Positions 52,546 to 60,588 of a stretch of 64,000 nt of DNA are shown piece by piece. Each line of letters opens with the position of its first letter. Position 1 is the stretch's first letter. Under the pieces are notes generated by a model, which was given only the letters and a program-made list of their open reading frames with translations, was not told the DNA's origin and did not search any database. A program made the translations under genes and the position numbers. Source of the DNA: Micavibrio_C sp046294845 (GTDB lineage Bacteria; Pseudomonadota; Alphaproteobacteria; Micavibrionales; Micavibrionaceae); assembly GCA_046294845.1 (NCBI GenBank), contig JBKBNU010000001.1, positions 372,001-436,000 on the forward strand, read 5' to 3'.

Positions 52546-53051
52546 TGTTCGGTAAATCCCTGATCCTGATGGTAGGCGCCCTGTTTGTTCTGGCAGGCTG
52601 CGGGTTTCAGCCTCTTTACGGGGATCATAGCCTTTCCACTTCTCAGGCGGTCAGGGACAGCCTCAACAGTATCAAAATCACCAACATCCCCGATCAGTCA
52701 GGTCAGTATTTGAAGAATGCGCTGATGGATAGGCTGTATAGTCAGGGGCGCCCCGGTGCAAATGCCCGCTATACACTGAATGTGGCGGACCTCTCTGAGG
52801 GTATAACAAACCTTGATATTACAAAGACTTCTGACAGTACGCGGGCACAATTGGCGATTTCCACCAGCATTCGGCTGGTTGATGCAAAAGGCGAGGAATT
52901 ACTGGTGCGGCCTTTACGCGCTGTGACCAGCTTCAATATCCTCGATAGCCAGTTTACGACACGGATTGCCGAAGATGCTGCCCGCCGTCAGGTACTGGAC
53001 GATCTTTCCCGCCAGATTGAAATGCAGCTCCTGCTTTATTTCAATCGTTAA
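52545..53051 (+). CDS. lptE: LPS-assembly lipoprotein LptE
   Basis: The 168-residue lipoprotein has lipobox VLAGCGFQPLYG (Cys near residue 19), the standard LptE N-terminus, followed by the short alpha/beta domain with IKITNIPDQSGQYLKNAL. It plugs LptD in the outer membrane and helps insert lipopolysaccharide. In alphaproteobacteria lptE usually lies between leuS and holA; here holA follows after one extra gene, and leuS is not seen in the window. Confidence 0.92.
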   Translation: MFGKSLILMVGALFVLAGCGFQPLYGDHSLSTSQAVRDSLNSIKITNIPDQSGQYLKNALMDRLYSQGRPGANARYTLNVADLSEGITNLDITKTSDSTRAQLAISTSIRLVDAKGEELLVRPLRAVTSFNILDSQFTTRIAEDAARRQVLDDLSRQIEMQLLLYFNR

Positions 53052-53132
53052 GCGTGCCTCAGGGTGATTTATGTGTGCAAGGCACAATTTCCTTGACCGC
53101 CCCTTATGCGGCGCGCTAATGATTGTCATAGC

Positions 53133-53195
53133 ATGATGAAACAAATCGCCATTATTTCGATTATTATTACCGCCGACAGGGTCTAACCCCCTGTC
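53133..53195 (+). other. Isoleucine-rich mini open reading frame with following hairpin
   Basis: A 17-codon frame (53133-53186) encodes MMKQIAIISIIITADRV, with six Ile. A GACAGGG/CCCTGTC hairpin (53175-53195) overlaps its end. This looks like an attenuation leader, but there is no clear ribosome binding site or T-run terminator, and the next gene is not an amino-acid synthesis gene. The rest of the 53052-53289 gap shows nothing else. Confidence 0.25.
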
Positions 53196-53289
53196 CTCCA
53201 GGCGGATGTGGCGTTGATATCTAAAGCCCTAGCGCATCCCAATCCAAATAAAATCAATAACTTAACGGGAAAGCCTGTAAGGGTCATTT

Positions 53290-53832
53290 ATGCTGACTGT
53301 CAATTTAAGCGTTGTAGAATTGTTTGAAACGGCCGCGTTGGGCCTCAAAGGCCGCCATGCGGCTGTGATGGCCCATATGCCCTCTGCCAACGGAGGGGAC
53401 AAGGGCCTGCAAAGCCATCTGGTGGACGTGGTACCCTTGAAAGATGATCTAACTTTGGAGGCCCTCCAAGAAGCTTTCGATCAGGCTTCTGCCCTGATGC
53501 CTTATAAAAGGTCTGAATCCGGCTATGGATGGGAAATCGATTATTATATGGTGGACCGTCATGGCGCTCCGTATCGCTCTTCGGTCATGCATATCCCCGA
53601 TAAGCCGTTGGCGGGCAAAGGTTTCCCTGAATCGATGTTTGACTGGCTGGCATGGCGTAGCCGTATAGCCCTCTGGATTGAGCCGCGTGACCGCCAGCTT
53701 ATAGACCTGCAAGATCTGAAACCTTTGCTGGACCGTAAGGGGACCAAACGTTTTGTTGCAGAGGATGAGCCTGCGACAAGACAAGCGCCTGCGGCGCCTC
53801 TCCCCTTGACCCAGCCTGCCCTGTCCGTATGA
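53290..53832 (+). CDS. Hypothetical protein between lptE and holA
   Basis: The 180-residue soluble protein starts with MLTVNLSVVELFETAALGLKG and has a central GWEIDYYMVDRHGAPYRSSVMHIPD and an RIALWIEPRDRQLIDLQDL segment. The last 25 residues are Ala/Pro/Gln-rich. AAGGG precedes ATG. It ends 7 bp before holA and is probably co-transcribed with it. The family is not recognised, and no catalytic motif is visible. Confidence 0.7.
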   Translation: MLTVNLSVVELFETAALGLKGRHAAVMAHMPSANGGDKGLQSHLVDVVPLKDDLTLEALQEAFDQASALMPYKRSESGYGWEIDYYMVDRHGAPYRSSVMHIPDKPLAGKGFPESMFDWLAWRSRIALWIEPRDRQLIDLQDLKPLLDRKGTKRFVAEDEPATRQAPAAPLPLTQPALSV

Positions 53833-53839
53833 TGCCGGT

Positions 53840-54859
53840 ATGAAACTCCCTTTCAGGCAAATAGAACCTTTTGTGAAAGCGCCCGATCAGGCAGCGCGGT
53901 TGATCCTTGTCTATGGGCCGGAAGCCGGCTTGATCAAGGAACGCTGCGCTATCATGGGACGTACGGTTGTTGCTGACCTGAATGACCCGTTCAATGCCGT
54001 GACTCTTTCTGCCGATAAATTGATCGAAGATCCCGCCCGTCTGATGGACGAGGCCATGGCGATGTCCATGCTGGGCAGCAACCGCCTGATCAGGATCGAA
54101 GGTGCCAGTGATACACTTGCCCCCCTCATCAAGGAATATCTGCAAAACCCCAGCGCCCAAAACCTTGTTATTGTCGAGGCAGGTGAGCTGGGCGCGAAAT
54201 CGGCCTTGAGGGCGTTGGTCGAGAAGGCTTCGAATGCGGCAGCTGTGCCCTGTTATGTCGAGGATGAGCGCGATTTGCTCACGCTGGTCCGTGATAGTTT
54301 AAAAGAGGCGGGTCTGCCCATAGATCGTGATGCGGCTTCGCTGCTTGCAGGTGCTTTGGTGGGCGACCGTTTGCGGGCCCGTAACGAAATTGAGAAACTC
54401 GTCATATATAAAGGTAACGATCGTACTGCGATCACAGTAGAAGATGTGCAGGAATGTATAGGCGGGGCCGGCGCGCAGACGCTTGATAAATTTGTTTATG
54501 CTGTGACAGGGTCGCAAACAGAAAATGCACTGACAGCCTTTCATATTTTAATTCAGGAAGGCATGCCGCTGATTGTTATCTTACGTTCCCTGCAAAGCCA
54601 TTTCCGTCGCCTGCATCTGGTTAAAGCGCGTGTGGAGCGCGGCGAAGCTCTCGAGATTGTGATGAAATCATTGCAGCCGCCCGTCTTCTGGAAGCAGGAA
54701 GATATGTTCAAGTCGCAAGTGAGAAGCTGGAGTCTTTCCGGTCTTGCGCGCATTTTGCAAAAACTGGCCGAGCTTGAGGCGTCTTGCAAGAAAACAGGTG
54801 TACCTGACGAGGTATTGACAGCCCAAGCCCTGCTTTCTATCAGCAGAAAAGCAGCCTGA
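53840..54859 (+). CDS. holA: DNA polymerase III delta subunit
   Basis: The 339-residue clamp-loader subunit has an N-terminal AAA+-like domain (LILVYGPEAGLIKERC), the segment LIRIEGASDTLAPLIKEYL, and a C-terminal collar domain with FHILIQEGMPLIVILRSLQSHFRRL. It opens the beta clamp with gamma/tau and delta prime. The last 14 codons (TAQALLSISRKAA plus stop) are repeated 647 bp downstream beyond a GIY-YIG unit. Confidence 0.93.
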   Translation: MKLPFRQIEPFVKAPDQAARLILVYGPEAGLIKERCAIMGRTVVADLNDPFNAVTLSADKLIEDPARLMDEAMAMSMLGSNRLIRIEGASDTLAPLIKEYLQNPSAQNLVIVEAGELGAKSALRALVEKASNAAAVPCYVEDERDLLTLVRDSLKEAGLPIDRDAASLLAGALVGDRLRARNEIEKLVIYKGNDRTAITVEDVQECIGGAGAQTLDKFVYAVTGSQTENALTAFHILIQEGMPLIVILRSLQSHFRRLHLVKARVERGEALEIVMKSLQPPVFWKQEDMFKSQVRSWSLSGLARILQKLAELEASCKKTGVPDEVLTAQALLSISRKAA

Positions 54860-54890
54860 TATCTTCCGTCATTCCGGCACACTTTATCTG

Positions 54891-54965
54891 TCATTCCGGC
54901 GCAGGCCGGAATCCATTTTGATGTGTGGTAAACTGTGTGGACCCCGACCTCCGTCGGGGTGACGG
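54891..54965. repeat. Palindromic (REP-like) repeat, copy 1
   Basis: The 75-bp unit has two palindromes: ATTCCGGC-GCAG-GCCGGAAT and ACCCCGAC-CTCC-GTCGGGGT. It lies between holA and the GIY-YIG gene and matches copy 2 (55373-55447) with about nine mismatches by eye. A partial extra arm (GTCATTCCGGC) lies at 54868-54878. Confidence 0.9.
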
Positions 54966-54998
54966 TGAAGAAAGAAATAAAAAGGATAGGGAAGACGC

Positions 54999-55292
54999 AT
55001 GGAAAAGACATTCTGGGTCTATATGATGGCCAGTGGTCTTAATGGCACATTGTATATAGGGGTCACTTCGGATTTAAAAAAACGTGTCTGGGAACACAGG
55101 AATGGTGTCGCCGACGGGTTTACCAAAAAATACAAGGTTCATAATCTGGTCTGGTTTGAGCAGTATGACGGCGCAGAGCAGGCCATCAGGCGTGAAAAAC
55201 AGATGAAAGAATGGCAGCGGGAATGGAAGATCAAACGGATAACAGAAATGAATCCTGATGGGCATGACCTGTATGATCACATCTGCCAATAA
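54999..55292 (+). CDS. Small GIY-YIG domain nuclease (UPF0213/YhbQ-like)
   Basis: The 97-residue protein is a minimal GIY-YIG domain. It has YMMASGLNGTLYIGVTSDL with the GTLYIG form of the motif, the catalytic Arg in KKRVWEHRNG, and the metal-binding Glu region in AIRREKQMKEWQREWKI, then MNPDGHDLY. Such stand-alone GIY-YIG proteins are common in proteobacteria, are predicted to nick DNA, and often lie next to CATTCCGGC-type palindromic repeats. Here it sits exactly between two such repeats and between two copies of the holA 3' end. It has an AGGATAGGGAAG ribosome binding site region. Confidence 0.9.
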   Translation: MEKTFWVYMMASGLNGTLYIGVTSDLKKRVWEHRNGVADGFTKKYKVHNLVWFEQYDGAEQAIRREKQMKEWQREWKIKRITEMNPDGHDLYDHICQ

Positions 55293-55372
55293 TTAAATCA
55301 GGGGTGGTTGTCATGCCGAATACCTCTTCCATCTTTCCCGCACGCCCTGTCTATCATCCAGCACCTCTCCCG

Positions 55373-55447
55373 TCATTCCGGCGCAGGCCGGAATCCATGG
55401 TGACGTGTGATAAACCGCATGGACCCCGACCTTCGTCGGGGTGACGA
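55373..55447. repeat. Palindromic (REP-like) repeat, copy 2
   Basis: This is the same two-palindrome unit as copy 1, in the same orientation, downstream of the GIY-YIG gene. Its terminal GGGGTGAC is repeated at 55460-55466, where the second holA tail begins. Confidence 0.9.
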
Positions 55448-55462
55448 TCGGGAAGAGCGGGG

Positions 55463-55506
55463 TGACAGCCCAAGCCCTACTTTCTATCAGCAGGAAGGCC
55501 GCCTAG
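55463..55506 (+). pseudogene. Second copy of the holA 3' end
   Basis: Forty-four bases match the end of holA (54816-54859) with six differences. In frame it reads TAQALLSISRKAA and a stop (TAG instead of TGA), so every difference is synonymous or in the stop codon. It is not joined to any upstream coding region. Confidence 0.85.
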
Positions 55507-55530
55507 ATCGATAATAGAGTGATCAATAAA

Positions 55531-55560
55531 AAACCCCGCGATAGCCTGCGGGGGTTTTTG
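55531..55560. terminator. Bidirectional terminator between the holA region and the DUF3576 gene
   Basis: Stem CCCCGC / GCGGGG with flanking A and T runs on both sides gives a T-tailed hairpin in either direction. Confidence 0.85.
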
Positions 55561-55582
55561 TATGCCTGTTTCCTAGCCAGTC

Positions 55583-56155
55583 TTAATCTTCACGATTCAT
55601 CTGGTCGACGCGCATTTGACGCGCGCGGGTCAGGATGGCCTCTTCCAGTTGACGGGCTGTCGCATCGGTGGCGGTCACATCGCGCCATGAACCATTCTTC
55701 ATGGCCTGACGGAAGACCTTGACCGAAACGCCATCGGAACGCAGTTGCTTGTCGAGAATAAAGACATTCAGCTTGAAGCGTTCATTCGGCGTATCTGTCG
55801 GTGAGTACCAGTCGGTGATGATGGTGCCGCCAAACGGATCGGCACTGGCCAGAGGCATGAAAGAAATTGTATCGAGAGAGGCGCGCCACAGGAAGCTGTT
55901 GACGCCAATACCTGTTGTACCGCCTGTATCTTCTTTCTTGCGGCCCAGAATAGAGATACCGCCGTCACCAAAGACACTGGGGGCATCACTATAAATATCA
56001 TTTTCATTTGATTGTGCCGATCGGGGCATGCCGGTCGGGTATTTGGCTTCCCCTTTAGGTACAGCGCTGCAGGAAGATAGATAGAAGCAACTTACGATCA
56101 GGACAAAGGTCCAGAATATTTTCTCACAGTTGCGGCAGAAAAGGCTGCGGATCAT
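55583..56155 (-). CDS. DUF3576 family lipoprotein
   Basis: The 190-residue protein has an N-terminal signal with lipobox LSSC (Cys near residue 29). The DUF3576 core contains YPTGMPR, SVFGDGGISILG, FLWRASLDTISFMPLASADPFGG and the terminal ARQLEEAILTRARQMR. The family is alphaproteobacterial, usually near leuS/lptE, and probably works at the outer membrane; the function is unknown. ATG 56155 has AAGGAG at 8 nt; the longer open frame upstream has no ribosome binding site. Confidence 0.88.
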   Translation of the reverse strand: MIRSLFCRNCEKIFWTFVLIVSCFYLSSCSAVPKGEAKYPTGMPRSAQSNENDIYSDAPSVFGDGGISILGRKKEDTGGTTGIGVNSFLWRASLDTISFMPLASADPFGGTIITDWYSPTDTPNERFKLNVFILDKQLRSDGVSVKVFRQAMKNGSWRDVTATDATARQLEEAILTRARQMRVDQMNRED

Positions 56156-56536
56156 AAGATCATGACTCCTTACAAAGACACATATATATAAAAGCAGGCC
56201 GTCATCGTGAAACGCTGGATATCCGGCACTCTTATGAATGTCCTCTCCATAGCATAGGGGTGGTGGGCGCTCAAGCGGGCAGGGGTGTTTACAGGCCAGT
56301 CGTCCTCTTAAAAGAGGGAAAAAGGCTATTTTGTTTCCGTAATTCATAACAAGCGTTGCAATTTGGCAACGGTTCCCAAAAAAATGTGATGTTTTTGCAC
56401 CAAACGCCTTGAGGTCAAATCAGGATGGTGACAATTATGGCCCTGTCTTGATCCGAAGGGGTCATGATTCTCTCTGGGGTTCACCCGAACCTTTGTTCAA
56501 CTCTACTATCAATCCTTTGGATTGGAGGAAATGACT
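56156..56536. other. Divergent intergenic region between DUF3576 and the porin
   Basis: This 381-bp stretch has no supported gene. A TATATAT element about 25 bp upstream of the DUF3576 start could be its minus-strand -10 region. TTGAGG (56409) with CAATTAT about 19 bp later is a weak plus-strand promoter candidate for the porin. A short CCTCT/AGAGG hairpin lies near 56303. Confidence 0.35.
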
Positions 56537-57676
56537 ATGAAAAAACTGCTTTGTTCAGCCGCTGTGGCTGGTCTTGTTGCAGTAGCCGCTGCTCCGGCTA
56601 TGGCTCAAGGCGAAAGCGCTCTGGATCTTAGCCTGGGTGGCTATTTCCGTGGCTACGTGACATATGCTTCTCAAGATACCTCAACAGGTAACGAAGAGCG
56701 TCACATTGACATTCTGCGTGATACAGAAGTTCACTTCACAGGTGAAACAACACTCGACAACGGTCTGACCGTTGGTGTGCACATCGAAGCCGACACCGAT
56801 CTGGGTGATGACTTCTCTGTAGACGAATCCTACATGTACGTTTCCGGCACATGGGGCCGTGTCAACTTCGGTGGTGAAGATGGCGCTGCTTACCTGTTGC
56901 AAGTAGCTGCTCCGTCAGCTGACAGCAACTATGACGGCATCAGACAATACATTGATGCAGTTAACTATGGTATTGCTCCTGCTGCTTTCACAGGTCTCGC
57001 TGGTGCTGAATGGGGTTATGCCCAGGACGTTACAGGCGCTTCCGACAAGATCACCTACCTGTCACCGGTATTCAACGGTTTCCAGGCCGGTGTTTCTTAC
57101 ACACCTGACGTAGATGCAACAGCATACACCCTGAACGCTGAAGGAACAGCCGCTTCCCGCAGCCTCGCTGGTGTGTCAACTGACGATGTAGCCGGTTCTT
57201 ACGGTTCTGCATGGGATGTAGCCGCCCGTTACGAAGGTCAATTTGACGCCTTCGGTCTGACAGTTGGTGCTGGTTATACACACGTTGACCAAGAAGAAAA
57301 TGCTGCTGGTGAAGATGACCTGAAAGCATGGAACGCTGGTGCAGCCGTTACATTCGGTGGCTTCGGTGTTGGTCTGGTTTATACAACCAACGACCAAGGT
57401 GTTGATGGCGCTGCAGACAAAGACGCAGATATCTGGGTACTGGGTGCTGATTACACCACAGGTCCTTGGAAACTCGGCGCTTCTTGGATGACACGTGATG
57501 ACGAAAACTTTGCTGGTACAGACGAACTGGATACAGATCGTTACTCCGGTGGTGTTACATACACCTACGGTCCTGGCATGACATTCCGTGGTTCCGTACA
57601 CTACATCGATCACGAAGTTGGTACAAACGACATGGATGCAACAACATTCCTGCTCGGTTCACAAGTTAACTTCTAA
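56537..57676 (+). CDS. Gram-negative porin
   Basis: The 379-residue outer-membrane protein has a signal peptide (cleavage after AMA, near residue 23). The beta-barrel body has the general diffusion porin pattern: LGGYFRGYVTY, GETTLDNGLTVGV, WGRVNFGGEDGA in the constriction-loop region, KITYLSPVFNGFQAGVSY, YTTGPWKLGASW, and the C-terminal Phe in LLGSQVNF. Codons are strongly biased (GCT, GGT, ACA, CTG), as in highly expressed genes. GGAGG lies 9 nt before ATG 56537. It is paralogous to the frameshifted porin at 42302-43425. Confidence 0.93.
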   Translation: MKKLLCSAAVAGLVAVAAAPAMAQGESALDLSLGGYFRGYVTYASQDTSTGNEERHIDILRDTEVHFTGETTLDNGLTVGVHIEADTDLGDDFSVDESYMYVSGTWGRVNFGGEDGAAYLLQVAAPSADSNYDGIRQYIDAVNYGIAPAAFTGLAGAEWGYAQDVTGASDKITYLSPVFNGFQAGVSYTPDVDATAYTLNAEGTAASRSLAGVSTDDVAGSYGSAWDVAARYEGQFDAFGLTVGAGYTHVDQEENAAGEDDLKAWNAGAAVTFGGFGVGLVYTTNDQGVDGAADKDADIWVLGADYTTGPWKLGASWMTRDDENFAGTDELDTDRYSGGVTYTYGPGMTFRGSVHYIDHEVGTNDMDATTFLLGSQVNF

Positions 57677-57705
57677 TCTTCGGATAGAAGCGTGAATATA
57701 AGGAA

Positions 57706-57738
57706 GAGGGGGGAGTAATCCTCCCTCTTTCTCTTTTT
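57706..57738 (+). terminator. Terminator after the porin
   Basis: Stem GAGGGGGGA / TCCTCCCTC (one G.T pair) with loop GTAA is followed by TTTCTCTTTTT. Confidence 0.88.
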
Positions 57739-57797
57739 GGAATTTTTCTTTTAAAAATTCTTGTGCCGTACCCTTTTGAACCTTATTTTTTTCAATC

Positions 57798-58457
57798 ATG
57801 ACATTGATCGCTGAAAATTTTGAAAACGTAAGAACGGTCATTGCGGAAACCGCACAGGCTTATGACCGTGACCCTGTCTCTGTAACGCTGGTGGCGGTGA
57901 GCAAGAAGCAGCCACAGGAAAAGTTGATAGAAGCGCTGGCGCTGGGCCACCGCGTCTTTGGAGAGAACCGTGTGCAAGAGGCTCAGGAACATTGGGCCGC
58001 TCTGAAAGCGCAATATCCCGATTTGTCCCTGCATTTGATTGGGCCGCTCCAGACCAATAAAGCCAAAGAGGCTGTTGCGCTCTTCGATGTGATTGAAACG
58101 GTTGATCGTCCCGATATCGTGCGGGCGCTTGCCAGGGAAATGAAAAAGCAAAACCGCTTTCCAGCCTGTCTTGTTCAGGTCAATACCGGTGAAGAAGAGC
58201 AAAAGGCCGGTGTATGGCCCTCTGACCTCCCCATGCTTCTTGATCTGTGTAAAGAAGAAGGGCTGCATGTATCCGGTCTTATGTGTATCCCCCCCGTCGA
58301 TGATCCGGCAGCCGTGCATTTCGCTTTCTTGCGAAAACTGGCACGCCGCCATGAACTTCCCCGCCTGAGTATGGGCATGAGTGCCGATTACGAACAGGCT
58401 ATTCCTCTCGGGGCCAGTTATGTTCGTGTTGGTACAGCCTTGTTTGGCGAGCGCTAG
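57798..58457 (+). CDS. YggS family pyridoxal-phosphate homeostasis protein
   Basis: The 219-residue protein has a single alanine-racemase-like barrel. The PLP Lys is in VTLVAVSKKQP (near residue 36), and HRVFGENRVQEAQEHW, LHLIGPLQTNKAKEAV, VQVNTGEEEQKAG and the C-terminal LSMGMSADYEQAI with the phosphate-binding region are all present. These proteins buffer PLP and are not racemases. Confidence 0.93.
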   Translation: MTLIAENFENVRTVIAETAQAYDRDPVSVTLVAVSKKQPQEKLIEALALGHRVFGENRVQEAQEHWAALKAQYPDLSLHLIGPLQTNKAKEAVALFDVIETVDRPDIVRALAREMKKQNRFPACLVQVNTGEEEQKAGVWPSDLPMLLDLCKEEGLHVSGLMCIPPVDDPAAVHFAFLRKLARRHELPRLSMGMSADYEQAIPLGASYVRVGTALFGER

Positions 58458-58466
58458 AAAGCTTAA

Positions 58467-59378
58467 TTACTCGTTGTATTGCCTGCGTGATGCGGCCAAA
58501 ACAGTCAGGGCAGACGGTGCCAGTTTGGCGGGTGGTAACGGGGATAAGGGCGCTGGTGCTGCGATCATCTGATCGTTGCTATTTTTCTTCCGCATCATCG
58601 TTCCGGCCATACGATCATCATCAAAAACATATTGTTCATAGTGATCAAATGTCTTGCTGCTTGCAGTAGGAGAAGCCTGCAAAGCATGAGCGCTTGCAGG
58701 GATATTCGTATCGGGTGTAATCCCGTTATTGAACGCGATTGTCGCGGCTTCATTCAGCATATCTTCGGGATCCGATTTGGCAGGCGTAGATTTTGAAAGT
58801 TCACCCTTGTTGATGAGGGATGCAACGTTTCCCGCTACATCTTTACCTGTTTCCTCTTCAATAATGACGTTGGCAATACCGGAGGCAGCCCCCGCAAAAC
58901 CACCAAATAAGGCTCCTCCGATAATGCGGCCCGAAGGTTTGATCGTATCGCCGGAAACGCTTTCATACAGTGTACTGACTAAAGGGATGTGGTGTAGCGG
59001 GTTGACGATATCGACCAGATCGCCAAAGCCGAAAGATTCTTCGTCGGGGGCGCCGCCAATGGAGGCATCTTCCTGTCCGGCGTAATTAAGTGCTGCCTCA
59101 AAGCTGGCAGATGTTTCTTCGGGTATTTCTTCCGAGTGGGTTGCCTTTGCAGGGTTGTTCCATACAGGAATGCTGCCTGCCATACGGTCATCGGGGTCCG
59201 GCCGCATCTGGAAATGTGGCTGGGCCTTGCGAAAGGTGCCTGCAGAGCCTGCCGTGGCAGGGGCGGCATTCAAAAGCGCTGGATCGATCACCTGATTAAA
59301 AACTCCTACGGGGGAGAAGGTCTGCAAGACCTGTACCACAATAATACTTATATATATCAATATGTTATATATCACCAC
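58467..59378 (-). CDS. Hypothetical protein with a glycine-rich membrane-like segment
   Basis: The 303 residues open with a hydrophobic N-terminus, depending on the start (GTG at 59378 or an adjacent GTG). Two polar, low-complexity regions flank a conserved-looking core (about 120-190) with DLVDIVNPLHHIPLVSTLYE, then GRIIGGALFGGFAGAASG and IEEETGKDVAG. The motif DDRMAG occurs twice (near residues 63 and 254). I recall this core from unknown alphaproteobacterial proteins but cannot name it. Confidence 0.6.
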   Translation of the reverse strand: MVIYNILIYISIIVVQVLQTFSPVGVFNQVIDPALLNAAPATAGSAGTFRKAQPHFQMRPDPDDRMAGSIPVWNNPAKATHSEEIPEETSASFEAALNYAGQEDASIGGAPDEESFGFGDLVDIVNPLHHIPLVSTLYESVSGDTIKPSGRIIGGALFGGFAGAASGIANVIIEEETGKDVAGNVASLINKGELSKSTPAKSDPEDMLNEAATIAFNNGITPDTNIPASAHALQASPTASSKTFDHYEQYVFDDDRMAGTMMRKKNSNDQMIAAPAPLSPLPPAKLAPSALTVLAASRRQYNE

Positions 59379-59450
59379 TTACCTTGAAGAGCAGGTGCGG
59401 GGGATAATTTCCTATCGGCGGGGAAAGGATTTCCTGTGCTATAATCAGGC

Positions 59451-59966
59451 ATGACATCTTCCAGCCCCTCCGCAGTTGCCGTTTATATGCCCGATCTGAT
59501 AGCCCGCAAGGTGCTGACCGATCTCGGCCAGTGTTACGGTGTGCCTGTGTCTTTTGTTGAAAAGGAAGAGGATGGTCTGGTGCTCCCTTTGCCGCAACGC
59601 GCAGGGGATATTCTCCAAATCCTGCGGCAGGCCGCACAGGCGCAAGCGGGAGCTGTGGGCATACAAAGCTTTGCCGGTTATGAATTTGATGCGCAGCAAT
59701 CAGCATTAATTTCAAAGGATTCTGAAGAGGAAATTTTGCTTACAGAAAAGGAAGTGGCCATTCTTAAAACACTTCTCAATGAGGCAGGCAAGTATGTTTC
59801 GAGGCGTGATTTGCTGACAGGCGTCTGGGGTTATGTTGAGGGTGTCGAGACCCATACGCTGGAAACGCACATATACCGCTTGCGGCAAAAAATAGAAAAA
59901 GACCCTTCTGCGCCGGCTATCCTACTTACTGCAGAACAGGGTTATAAAATTGTTGTCGGGGACTAA
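59451..59966 (+). CDS. OmpR/PhoB-type winged-helix DNA-binding protein without receiver domain
   Basis: The 171-residue protein has an N-terminal half of about 75 residues that lacks the Asp and Lys of a receiver. The C-terminal winged helix (about 80-168) contains LLTEKEVAILKTLLNEAGKYVSRRDLLTGVWGY and the recognition helix THTLETHIYRLRQKIE, then EQGYKIVV. It resembles the effector half of a response regulator and would bind DNA without phosphorylation control. It is divergent from the 58467 gene, which may be its partner or target. Confidence 0.85.
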   Translation: MTSSSPSAVAVYMPDLIARKVLTDLGQCYGVPVSFVEKEEDGLVLPLPQRAGDILQILRQAAQAQAGAVGIQSFAGYEFDAQQSALISKDSEEEILLTEKEVAILKTLLNEAGKYVSRRDLLTGVWGYVEGVETHTLETHIYRLRQKIEKDPSAPAILLTAEQGYKIVVGD

Positions 59967-59979
59967 ATTCTTTTTATCT

Positions 59980-60522
59980 TTATTGATCGAGCGCTGATGC
60001 TGCAGATTTGCGCAAGCTTTGCAGGAAGCTCCCGTCCTTCTGGATGGTGAGGCTTGTAATCCCCTGTGCCAGCAAATTATCGAGGTCTTGCAGGAGCTGA
60101 TAGATATCACGATTTTCTTCCTGCGTAAGTACGGCAGGGTTGGGTTTTACGGGTGTCTCTGCTACTGGCGTAGGCGTTGGAATGCTATGACGTGCTGTTG
60201 TCTGGTAGGCGTTGATCGCCTTGTGTGTCTTTTGCTGCGTGGTGGTTAAGGGATGTTCTTCCGGTGCTTCCGATGTCTGCGCCCCCTTGTCCTGAGGGTC
60301 CGGTGCCTGCGACTCTAACAGGGATAACAGGAACTGTTGGAGTGAAGCGATGGAAACCGCCATATTGTCTTCCCATACGGTTTTATCTTCGTCATCTTTG
60401 AGATCATCATTCTTGCGTCTTTGGTCATCGCGCGGTTCTTCACGACGAATACCCATCCATGTATCCGTGCGCTCTGTTTGCCTGAAAGTATTTTTAAAAA
60501 GCGAATCAAGTCGTGAATCCAT
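59980..60522 (-). CDS. Hypothetical acidic protein
   Basis: The 180-residue form starts at ATG 60522 (GGGGG six bases upstream). The N-terminus MDSRLDSLFKNTFRQTERTD is followed by a very charged stretch rich in Arg, Asp and Lys (residues 22-50), a helix VSIASLQQFLLSLLESQ, a Pro/Thr-rich disordered linker and a helical C-terminus (IYQLLQDLDNLLAQGITSL). There is no signal peptide. It may be a helical adaptor; the family is not recognised. Confidence 0.6.
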   Translation of the reverse strand: MDSRLDSLFKNTFRQTERTDTWMGIRREEPRDDQRRKNDDLKDDEDKTVWEDNMAVSIASLQQFLLSLLESQAPDPQDKGAQTSEAPEEHPLTTTQQKTHKAINAYQTTARHSIPTPTPVAETPVKPNPAVLTQEENRDIYQLLQDLDNLLAQGITSLTIQKDGSFLQSLRKSAASALDQ

Positions 60523-60588
60523 AACGGCCCCCTGCCGTGGTTCAATAAGGACGACCATGGTCTGGCCACGCGAGTGATTTCTCAGTGA

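Noticed and set aside
55583..56347. A 254-residue reading of the DUF3576 gene.
   Set aside because: ATG 56155 has AAGGAG at the right distance and starts the lipoprotein signal; the extra N-terminus is Pro/Cys-rich and not signal-like.
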